From: Burkholderiales bacterium
Lineage (GTDB): Bacteria > Pseudomonadota > Gammaproteobacteria > Burkholderiales > Casimicrobiaceae
DNA length: 6,652 nt
Direction of reading: 5' to 3'
NCBI GenBank assembly: GCA_031275075.1
Contig: JAISPI010000143.1
Location: 1 to 6,652 of the forward strand
Position 1 is the first letter of the stretch. Each line of letters begins with the position of its first letter. Both the position numbers and the translations under genes were made by a program. Under the pieces are notes generated by a model. The model made no database searches and was not told the DNA's origin. It saw nothing but the letters and a program-made list of their open reading frames with translations. Below, one piece after another: positions 1-5,132 of the stretch.

Positions 1-56
1 GGGGGTTACCCGCTGGAACCTAAATCCAGTGCGTCTACCAATTCCGCCACTTTCGC
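1..56 (-). tRNA. tRNA-Leu(UAG), 5' part, cut by the window edge
   Basis: Read on the minus strand, the gene starts at base 56 with acceptor strand GCGAAAG, followed by TG, a D-arm containing GGTAGACGC, and a 5-bp anticodon stem CTGGA/TCCAG. The seven-base loop TTTAGGT puts anticodon TAG at bases 22-20, which reads CUA and other CUN leucine codons. The long variable arm of a class II tRNA begins (CGGGTAACCC) and then the window ends, so the T-arm and 3' acceptor strand are missing. The GTGGCGGAATTGGTAGACGC region is typical of bacterial tRNA-Leu. Type II architecture and the anticodon together exclude tRNA-Ser and tRNA-Tyr. Confidence 0.93.
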
Positions 57-76
57 GGTCGCCGGCGAAGCCAATA

Positions 77-105
77 AGTATAGCGGAAACCGGGTTTTTT
101 CGCTA
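77..105 (-). promoter_or_regulatory. Possible sigma-70 promoter for the tRNA-Leu
   Basis: On the minus strand a TATACT hexamer (bases 82-77) lies about 20 bases before the tRNA 5' end, the right place for a -10 box with transcription starting near base 70. The sequence after it is GC-rich (CTTCGCCGGCG), as in the discriminators of stable-RNA promoters. No good -35 hexamer lies at 16-18 bp spacing (TAGCGA at bases 105-100 is the nearest), so the call rests on the -10 box and its position. Confidence 0.4.
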
Positions 106-174
106 TCTGGGGAGCGGGACGCCTCTTGGAGGGTAAGCCTTTTAACCCCGACAACTTTGAGAGAAGACAACCGC

Positions 175-246
175 ATGAAATACGGTTATCATAGAATGGA
201 ACTTACATGTTTGCCTTGGCCTTGCGTACTACACCCGATTCCATGA
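175..246 (+). CDS. Possible 23-codon leader ORF (doubtful)
   Basis: An ATG at 175 opens a 23-residue frame beginning MKYGYHRMEL and ending HPIP, with a TGA stop at 244-246, only four bases before the ATG of the 254-codon gene at 251. A weak purine-rich stretch (GAGAGAAG, 159-166) sits about eight bases upstream of the ATG. Close spacing to the next start would permit translational coupling. The peptide has no signal sequence, no codon runs that would suggest attenuation, and no family I recognise. ORFs this short arise often by chance, so this is a candidate only. Confidence 0.15.
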   Translation: MKYGYHRMELTCLPWPCVLHPIP

Positions 247-250
247 ACCG

Positions 251-1015
251 ATGCGTACAATCGTCCTCGTTATCAGCCTGATAGGCACTCTCTTTTTTGG
301 CGGTGTGGCCGCGCTGTCTTGGCTTAATCCGCTGTATATCGAACGCGCAGCGCGTGAGTTGGTTCGCATTGAAGTCGAGCGCAGGGTAGGTGAGAAGATC
401 GATACCTTATCCAACACAAAAATCATTGGCTTGGCTAGGCGCACGCTGGAGAAAACCAACGTCGATCTTGAGCGCGCGGAACAGGCTCTGCGTGACGAAG
501 TGCCGCGTCGCGTAGCCGATGCGATCGCCGACCTGCTCGACGCTGATTGCGAATGTCGCCAGCGGTTGCGTACCTATATGCAACAAGCGCAGACCGAACA
601 TATCAGTTCGCTAGCCGAAGCGAAGAGCAAACTGTTGGGCTGGATCGAGTCAGCTTACGCCAATGTTACCCAAAGCCTGTTGCGCGAGTTGCGCATCGTG
701 TGCTTTTCGAATGCTTTTGCTTTCGCTTTATTGGGCATCGTGACTCTTGTCCGTCGGCGCGCAACGCTGCAACTGGCGCTTCCGGCTCTCGTGTTGGTAG
801 GAGCCGTATTCATTACCACCAGTCTGTATTTGTTCAATCAGAATTGGCTACACACCATTGTGTTCGGAGCTTATGTGGGGTGGGCGTATTCCTTCTATCT
901 GGGCACTGTGGCTTTGTTGCTGGCCGACATCGCCTTTAACCGAGCTCGAGTGTGTACCGAAATTGTGAATATGATCCTCGACGCTGTGGGGTCAGCGCGT
1001 CTGCTCCCATGTTAG
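251..1015 (+). CDS. Uncharacterised four-helix membrane protein with a helical extracytoplasmic region
   Basis: I do not recognise the family. The 254-residue product starts with a hydrophobic segment (about residues 4-24) that looks like a signal anchor. It is followed by a highly charged, helix-prone region (25-148) rich in Glu, Arg, Ala and Leu, with possible coiled-coil character and a Cys-x-Cys pair at 100/102. Three more hydrophobic segments lie at about 149-167, 172-195 and 202-228. Basic residues after the second (RRR, 168-170) and fourth (NRARVC) segments fit the positive-inside rule, giving an inner-membrane protein with the charged region in the periplasm. The ATG at 251 is the first start in this frame after an in-frame stop at 176; there is no clear Shine-Dalgarno sequence. 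It stands alone, divergent from a tRNA and convergent with metY, so context gives no function. The gene appears intact and the topology is self-consistent, which supports it being real. Confidence 0.8.
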   Translation: MRTIVLVISLIGTLFFGGVAALSWLNPLYIERAARELVRIEVERRVGEKIDTLSNTKIIGLARRTLEKTNVDLERAEQALRDEVPRRVADAIADLLDADCECRQRLRTYMQQAQTEHISSLAEAKSKLLGWIESAYANVTQSLLRELRIVCFSNAFAFALLGIVTLVRRRATLQLALPALVLVGAVFITTSLYLFNQNWLHTIVFGAYVGWAYSFYLGTVALLLADIAFNRARVCTEIVNMILDAVGSARLLPC

Positions 1016-1027
1016 TCAGTTGTGTAA

Positions 1028-1053
1028 GGTGGGTAGAGCGCAGCGTGCCCACC
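1028..1053. repeat. GGTGGG/CCCACC palindrome, copy 1
   Basis: A 6-bp inverted repeat, GGTGGG (1028-1033) and CCCACC (1048-1053), encloses 14 bases with a small inner CGC/GCG pairing. It starts 13 bases after the stop of the membrane-protein gene. Read on the minus strand it begins GGTGGGCACGCTGCGC, a form I associate with dispersed intergenic palindromes in proteobacterial genomes; that link is recall, not a search. No T-run follows on either strand, so it is not a classical intrinsic terminator, although it may act as a transcript-end hairpin. Confidence 0.6.
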
Positions 1054-1076
1054 GTAAATGAATCTGATTATTGATT

Positions 1077-1107
1077 GGTGGGCGCGGCTTGACAGCCTTT
1101 GCCCACC
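1077..1107. repeat. GGTGGGC/GCCCACC palindrome, copy 2
   Basis: Perfect 7-bp arms GGTGGGC (1077-1083) and GCCCACC (1101-1107) enclose 17 bases that can form a second inner stem, GGCT (1086-1089) with AGCC (1094-1097). This copy lies 27 bases before the metY stop codon and 23 bases after copy 1. Both copies share the GGTGGG...CCCACC ends but differ inside, as expected of two members of a repeat family and not of a recent tandem duplication. The location between convergent genes fits a bidirectional transcript-end structure, but neither strand has a T-tract. Confidence 0.6.
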
Positions 1108-1134
1108 GCTACGCGCTAATACCGGGTTCCTGTG

Positions 1135-2409
1135 TCAGCCAGCCACCTTCAGCGCCTGCTCAATGTCCGCCAAAATGTCGTCGATGTGCTCGATGCCAAT
1201 CGACAGCCGGATCATTTCCGGGCGCACACCGGCGGATAATTGTTCTTTGGGCGACAGCTGGCGGTGTGTCGTCGAAGCCGGATGGCACGCCAATGATTTG
1301 GCGTCGCCGATGTTGACCAAATGCACGATGAGTTTCAACGCATCGATGAAACGGCTTCCTGCCGCCGCGCCGCCTTTGATCCCGAACGACAACACGCTGG
1401 ACGCACGGCCTCCCATGTATTTTTTTACCTGCGAATGATCGGCATGTTCCTCCAGCCCTGCATATTGAACCCAGTCAACGGCAGGATGTTTTTGCAAATA
1501 CTTCGCCACGGCCAGCGTGTTCTTGCAAATCCTGTCCATCCGCACCGCTAATGTTTCAATGCCTTGCAGAATCAAAAACGCGTTGAACGGTGACAACGCC
1601 GCGCCCATGTTGCGCAGCATCACACACCGCGCTCGCGCGATGTACGCCGCTGCGCCGAACGATTCGGTAAACACCACGCCGTGATAGCTGACTTCCGGCG
1701 TGTTGAGACGCGGAAAACGATCAGCGTGTTCTTTCCAGGGGAAACGACCGCTATCAACGATGGCGCCACCGATTGTCGTTCCATGACCGCCGAGGTATTT
1801 GGTTAACGCATGCACAACGATATCGGCGCCGTAATCAAATGGCCGGCACAACATCGGCGTCGGTACCGTATTGTCAACGATGAGCGGCACGCCGATTGCG
1901 TGTGCTTGTGCCGCGAAAGCGCCAATATCAACAACATTGCCGAGCGGATTGCCGATGCTTTCGCAGAACACTGCTTTCGTGCGCGCATCGGCGAGCTTCG
2001 CGATTTCTTCCGGCTTCCGATAATCGATAAACCGCACCTGGATACCAAGCTGCGGCAGCGTATGCGCAAACAGATTGTATGACCCCCCGTACAGCGCACT
2101 GATTGCGATGATATTGTCGCCCGCTTCGGCAATCGTCTGGATCGCATAGGTAACCGCCGCCATGCCGGACGCGAGCGCCAATCCCGCCACACCACCTTCC
2201 AGTGCCGCGAGGCGCTGTTCCAGCACATCGTTGGTCGGATTCATGATCCGCGTATAGATGTTGCCCGGCACAGCCAAATTAAACAAATCGGCAGCGTGCT
2301 GCGTATTATCGAACGCATAGCTGGTGGTCTGATAAATCGGCACCGCGACAGACTTGGTCGTCGGGTCGGAACGGTAGCCGGCGTGAACGGCAAGGGTTTC
2401 GAGTTTCAT
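1135..2409 (-). CDS. metY: O-acetylhomoserine sulfhydrylase (PLP-dependent)
   Basis: This cytoplasmic PLP enzyme of the Cys/Met metabolism family makes L-homocysteine and acetate from O-acetyl-L-homoserine and sulfide, the direct sulfhydrylation route to methionine. The 424-residue length matches MetY rather than the shorter (about 380-400) cystathionine synthases and lyases. Visible landmarks: YTRIMNPT (52-59), whose Tyr/Arg reach the neighbouring subunit's cofactor; phosphate-binding SGM (81-83); stacking Tyr107 in LYGG; VDN with Asp179 at the pyridine nitrogen; Schiff-base Lys204 in HALTKYLGGHG; the long MetY-type insert after it; LACHPASTTH (373-382); and Arg401 in RLSIGIE, expected to hold the substrate carboxylate. 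The ATG start is well supported by AGGAG at 2419-2415, five bases upstream. znuA lies 131 bp upstream in the same direction, but metY has its own likely promoter. Related sulfhydrylases (MetZ or CysD types) are the main alternative. Confidence 0.94.
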   Translation of the reverse strand: MKLETLAVHAGYRSDPTTKSVAVPIYQTTSYAFDNTQHAADLFNLAVPGNIYTRIMNPTNDVLEQRLAALEGGVAGLALASGMAAVTYAIQTIAEAGDNIIAISALYGGSYNLFAHTLPQLGIQVRFIDYRKPEEIAKLADARTKAVFCESIGNPLGNVVDIGAFAAQAHAIGVPLIVDNTVPTPMLCRPFDYGADIVVHALTKYLGGHGTTIGGAIVDSGRFPWKEHADRFPRLNTPEVSYHGVVFTESFGAAAYIARARCVMLRNMGAALSPFNAFLILQGIETLAVRMDRICKNTLAVAKYLQKHPAVDWVQYAGLEEHADHSQVKKYMGGRASSVLSFGIKGGAAAGSRFIDALKLIVHLVNIGDAKSLACHPASTTHRQLSPKEQLSAGVRPEMIRLSIGIEHIDDILADIEQALKVAG

Positions 2410-2453
2410 GGATGCTCCTGAATGACTTGAGTCGTCGCGTACTAAGGCTATAA

Positions 2454-2459
2454 ATTATA
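2454..2459 (-). promoter_or_regulatory. Probable -10 box of the metY promoter
   Basis: On the minus strand a perfect TATAAT (2459-2454) lies in an AT-rich patch about 45 bases before the metY ATG, predicting a transcript start near 2447 and a short leader of roughly 38 bases. A second TATAGC follows at 2452-2447. No TTGACA-like hexamer stands at 16-18 bp (a CTGACA at 2492-2487 is too far, 27 bp), so activation by a regulator is possible. The leader is too short for a known SAM riboswitch class. Confidence 0.45.
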
Positions 2460-2540
2460 AACCATTCCGATTCTTCCTGGATCGGGTGTCAGGTAAAGTG
2501 CCGTCACATATACCCTGCAATGTTTCCATTGTTTTTAGAT

Positions 2541-3461
2541 TCATTTCACGTCCAGACAGTGTCGTCCGGTTTCGCCAAGCCGACGCATCATCAAAAAATA
2601 CGCATCGACACCCGGCGCAATGTTGCTGCCAAGCAAATCCCAAGTGCTGTAACGGGCGGCGGTTCCTTCGATGATGCTCTTTACCAATCCATCGCTGTAT
2701 TGTGGTTCGGCAAACACACAAACCACATTGCTTTTCCGAACCTTGTCACGCAATGTCCGCAACCGCTGCGCCGATGGCTTCTGTTCGGGGTTTACCGTGA
2801 TTGCGCCGACACCGTTCAAACCGTAGCGCTTTTCGAAATACTGATAACCATCGTGAAACACAATGAACGGCGCGCGCTTGACCGGCGCCAGCATGTGTTC
2901 GATTTCATGATCCAGCGCCGTCAACCGCTGACGCAGCGCCGCTGCATTCGCTTCGTAATGCTTGCCGTTCTCAGCGTCGAGCGCCGTCAATGCGCGGGCG
3001 ATCGCATCGACCATGTTGCCCGCATTCGCCGGATCGAGCCAGGCATGCGGATCAGTCGAGTCTCCGCCATGGCTGTGTCCGTGTGCATGATGGTCTTTCC
3101 CCCAAACGCCGCCTTCGCGCGCCGGATAACGCACGCCGACGGCTTCGATCAGCGCCACTTGCCGCGTTTTGTTTGCTTTTAGCGGTTTTTCGAGAAAACT
3201 TTCCAGCGGCGCGCCGATCCAGAAAACGATGTTGGCGTTTGCCAGCATTGCCGCATCGGACGGACGCAGCGCATAGTCATGTGGCGAAGTCGTCTCCTTG
3301 ACCAACAATACCGGCGTTCCGACGCCTTCCATCACACCGGCGACCAGCGAGTGTACCGGCGCAATACTGGCAACGACTTTCGGCGGTGCGGCGAAAAGAC
3401 TGCCGTACGCCCCACACGCCACTGCAAACGCTACGAAAGCGCGCGCGCATTTAAAACCCAT
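2541..3461 (-). CDS. znuA: High-affinity zinc ABC transporter, periplasmic zinc-binding protein
   Basis: ZnuA captures Zn(II) in the periplasm and delivers it to ZnuBC. The 306-residue product belongs to the cluster A-I metal-binding proteins. It has a signal peptide of about 25 residues (basic MGFKCAR, hydrophobic core, cleavage near LFAA-PP). Expected metal ligands are His61 (SPHDYALRPSD), His139 (DPHAWLDP) and His203 (VFHDGYQYF), with Asp275 (WDLLG) near the fourth position. Residues 124-131 form a compact His-rich loop (HHAHGHSH), which favours zinc over manganese in this family. Cys248 and Cys302 match the spacing of the disulfide seen in E. coli ZnuA. The ATG at 3461 is preceded by GAGGAA (3474-3469) eight bases upstream. 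It is divergent from znuCB, an arrangement also known from E. coli. The annotation is firm; the exact metal is inferred. Confidence 0.95.
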   Translation of the reverse strand: MGFKCARAFVAFAVACGAYGSLFAAPPKVVASIAPVHSLVAGVMEGVGTPVLLVKETTSPHDYALRPSDAAMLANANIVFWIGAPLESFLEKPLKANKTRQVALIEAVGVRYPAREGGVWGKDHHAHGHSHGGDSTDPHAWLDPANAGNMVDAIARALTALDAENGKHYEANAAALRQRLTALDHEIEHMLAPVKRAPFIVFHDGYQYFEKRYGLNGVGAITVNPEQKPSAQRLRTLRDKVRKSNVVCVFAEPQYSDGLVKSIIEGTAARYSTWDLLGSNIAPGVDAYFLMMRRLGETGRHCLDVK

Positions 3462-3484
3462 CGCTCTGTTCCTCGTGAAAAACC

Positions 3485-3511
3485 TGATATTCCCTGGCGG
3501 ATACTATATCA
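3485..3511. promoter_or_regulatory. Divergent znuA/znuCB control region, candidate Zur operator
   Basis: The 85 bp between znuA and znuC must hold both promoters. Two nested dyads are visible: TGATAT (3485-3490) with ATATCA (3506-3511), 15 bp apart, and inside the right part GATA-CTA-TATC (3500-3510, centred on 3505). On the minus strand TATAGT (3508-3503) is a reasonable -10 box for znuA, giving a leader of about 35 bases. The same bases read TACTATATC on the plus strand and could serve znuC. An AT-rich dyad over a shared -10 region is where a Zur repressor would act in zinc-replete cells. The match to the TGTTATA-n-TATAACA type of Zur site is only partial, so the regulator is inferred from gene function. 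Confidence 0.35.
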
Positions 3512-3546
3512 TTGCCCTTTATCCTTCGATACTCCCGTTTTTCATC

Positions 3547-4323
3547 GTGACCACCTCTTCGTCCGAAACTTTGCTGCGTGTTTCCGCAATTGCTTTCCGG
3601 CGACAAGGGGTGACGATTCTCGATGCGGTCGATCTGACGCTACGGCACGAAGAAATCATCACACTGATCGGCCCCAATGGCGCCGGCAAATCGACTTTGT
3701 TGAAAATTGCGCTGGGGTTGTTGACGCCTGACACCGGCGAAGTTTGGCGCGCTTCCGGCGTTCGTATCGGTTATGTGCCGCAAAAACTCGACATCAATCC
3801 GGCATTGCCGCTGACGGTGCGGCGTTTCATTACGTTGAGCACTGCTGCTTCAACACACGAGATCGAAAACGCGCTGACCGCCACCGGCATACCGTTCCTG
3901 ATCAATGCGTCGGTACACACGCTTTCCGGCGGCGAATGGCAGCGCGTGTTGCTGGCGCGGGCGCTGCTGTGCAAGCCGGCGTTGCTGTTTCTCGATGAGC
4001 CGGCGCAGGGGCTTGATGTCTCCGGGCAAGATGCGATCTACGCGTTGATTCGCCGCATCCGCGACACGACAGGCTGCGGCATTTTATTGGTATCGCACGA
4101 TCTGCATCTGGTGATGGCGTCGTCCAATCGTGTGCTGTGTCTGAATCGTCACATTTGTTGCACCGGTCGCCCCGAGGAGATCCGCCACGACCCCGCCTAT
4201 CTGTCGCTCTTCGGCGGCGCCAACATTCAAAATCTGGCAGTCTATCAGCACCGTCACGATCATGAACACCCGTTGTGCGACCACGAACACCATCACCCCC
4301 CTTCGCGGAGTCAACACGAATGA
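3547..4323 (+). CDS. znuC: Zinc ABC transporter, ATP-binding subunit
   Basis: ZnuC hydrolyses ATP at the inner face of the cytoplasmic membrane to drive zinc import through ZnuB. From a GTG at 3547 the product has 258 residues, close to E. coli ZnuC (about 250). All ABC motifs are present: Walker A GPNGAGKST (42-50), Q-loop Gln79 (VPQK), signature LSGGE (126-130), Walker B LLFLDEP (146-152) and H-loop His184 (VSHD). The C-terminal tail (234-258) is strongly His-rich, with nine His and one Cys, and may bind zinc. The start is uncertain. The frame stays open upstream to an ATG at 3298, but that would run antisense through the znuA coding region; a GTG at 3475 would lie before the predicted promoter; a TTG at 3571 would still keep the whole ATPase fold. 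No start has a good Shine-Dalgarno sequence. The gene overlaps znuB by ATGA. Confidence 0.93.
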   Translation: MTTSSSETLLRVSAIAFRRQGVTILDAVDLTLRHEEIITLIGPNGAGKSTLLKIALGLLTPDTGEVWRASGVRIGYVPQKLDINPALPLTVRRFITLSTAASTHEIENALTATGIPFLINASVHTLSGGEWQRVLLARALLCKPALLFLDEPAQGLDVSGQDAIYALIRRIRDTTGCGILLVSHDLHLVMASSNRVLCLNRHICCTGRPEEIRHDPAYLSLFGGANIQNLAVYQHRHDHEHPLCDHEHHHPPSRSQHE

Positions 4324-5126
4324 GCCTGATCGAAACGTTGCAAACACCATTCGTCTGGCGCGCGTTGCTCGGGGGGCTGGCGATTGCGCTCGTCACCGGT
4401 CCGCTCGGCGTGTTTATTGTATGGCGGCGAATGGCGTACTTCGGCGACACGCTTGCGCATTCGGGTTTACTTGGCGTTTGCCTTGGCTTTTTGCTCGGCT
4501 TGTCGCCGACCACCGGCGTACTCATCGTCTGTTTGACGCTTGCCATTTTGCTCGTCATCCTGCAAGCGCGCGAAAGTCTCGCCGCGGATACGCTGCTCGG
4601 CTTGCTTGCTCACACCGCGTTGGCGCTTGGGTTGGTGGCGCTGACTTTTCTCGAAACGCTTCGTTTCGATCTCTCGACGTTTTTGTTTGGCGATTTGCTG
4701 GCGATCGACAACCTCGATCTCTTATGGGTGTGGGGCGGCGGCGGTATCGCGCTGATCGTGTTGATGGCGATCTGGAAACCGTTGCTCGCCGCTACCGTCG
4801 ATGAGGCGTTGGCACGCGCTGAAGGCGTGCCAACGCGCCGCACGCAAGCGATATTCACGCTGCTTGTTGCGCTGGTCATCGCCTGCGCGATGAAAGTCGT
4901 CGGCGTGCTGCTGATCACCGCGCTGCTCATCATCCCCGCTGCCACCGCTCAACGGTTAGCGCGTTCGCCCGAACAAATGGCAGTGTTCGCCGGTATCCTC
5001 GGCATCGTTGCGCTCTTTGGTGGCATGACGGCATCGCTCACGCTCGATACACCCGCTGCCGCTTCGGTTGTCGCCTGCGCGACGCTGCTTTTTGTGTTGA
5101 GCCGAATCATTCCGGCGCGGCGTTAA
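4320..5126 (+). CDS. znuB: Zinc ABC transporter, membrane permease
   Basis: ZnuB forms the transmembrane channel of the zinc importer, probably as a homodimer docked to ZnuC. The 268-residue product is hydrophobic throughout, with about eight membrane helices, matching the ABC-3 (zinc/manganese/iron chelate) permease family. Typical family segments are VWRRMAYFGDTLAHSGLLG (34-52) near the N-terminus and VGVLLITALLIIPAATAQRL (194-213) in the coupling-helix region. The chosen ATG at 4320 overlaps the znuC TGA (ATGA), a common sign of translational coupling, and GCGGAG (4305-4310) lies nine bases upstream. An earlier ATG in frame at 4275 would add 15 polar residues (ending ESTR) that duplicate the znuC tail-coding DNA and are unlike this family, so it was not used. 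earP follows six bases later. Confidence 0.94.
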   Translation: MSLIETLQTPFVWRALLGGLAIALVTGPLGVFIVWRRMAYFGDTLAHSGLLGVCLGFLLGLSPTTGVLIVCLTLAILLVILQARESLAADTLLGLLAHTALALGLVALTFLETLRFDLSTFLFGDLLAIDNLDLLWVWGGGGIALIVLMAIWKPLLAATVDEALARAEGVPTRRTQAIFTLLVALVIACAMKVVGVLLITALLIIPAATAQRLARSPEQMAVFAGILGIVALFGGMTASLTLDTPAAASVVACATLLFVLSRIIPARR

Positions 5127-5132
5127 TTCACG

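Larger units (their letters stand above)
57..250. other. Intergenic region between tRNA-Leu and the membrane-protein gene
   Basis: These 194 bases separate the divergent tRNA-Leu and the 254-codon gene. Besides the tRNA promoter, the plus strand shows a weak promoter-like pair (TTGAGA at 157-162, TACGGT at 181-186, 18-bp spacer) and a TATCAT at 187-192 without a partner. No strong Shine-Dalgarno sequence precedes the ATG at 251. I see no RNA gene or repeat here. Confidence 0.5.

Noticed and set aside
1058..1438. 126-codon ORF on the plus strand
   Set aside because: Starts in the intergenic repeat region and then runs antisense through the 3' end of metY; no family features.
2518..2536. CAATG-TTTC-CATTG hairpin followed by TTTTT on the plus strand, terminator-like
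   Set aside because: The stem is only 5 bp and AT-rich, and the T-run is on the strand opposite to both flanking genes (znuA and metY are minus), with no plus-strand gene ending there.
2410..2540. Possible SAM or SAH riboswitch upstream of metY
   Set aside because: From the predicted -10 box the metY leader is only about 38 bases and shows no multi-stem structure or conserved riboswitch core.
2520..3182. 220-codon ORF on the plus strand
   Set aside because: Entirely antisense to most of znuA, with no recognisable domain; the znuA frame has clear family motifs throughout.
2410..3461. znuA-metY as one operon
   Set aside because: A 131-bp gap with a perfect TATAAT before metY argues for a separate promoter; read-through from znuA is possible but unsupported.
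3298..3546. Longer znuC start (ATG at 3298 or GTG at 3475)
   Set aside because: The extension runs antisense through the start of znuA and its leader, adds a sequence unlike any ZnuC N-terminus, and would place the start upstream of the only plausible promoter region.
3902..4558. 218-codon ORF on the minus strand
   Set aside because: Antisense to the znuC/znuB junction, Arg/Thr-rich low-complexity translation typical of a shadow frame.
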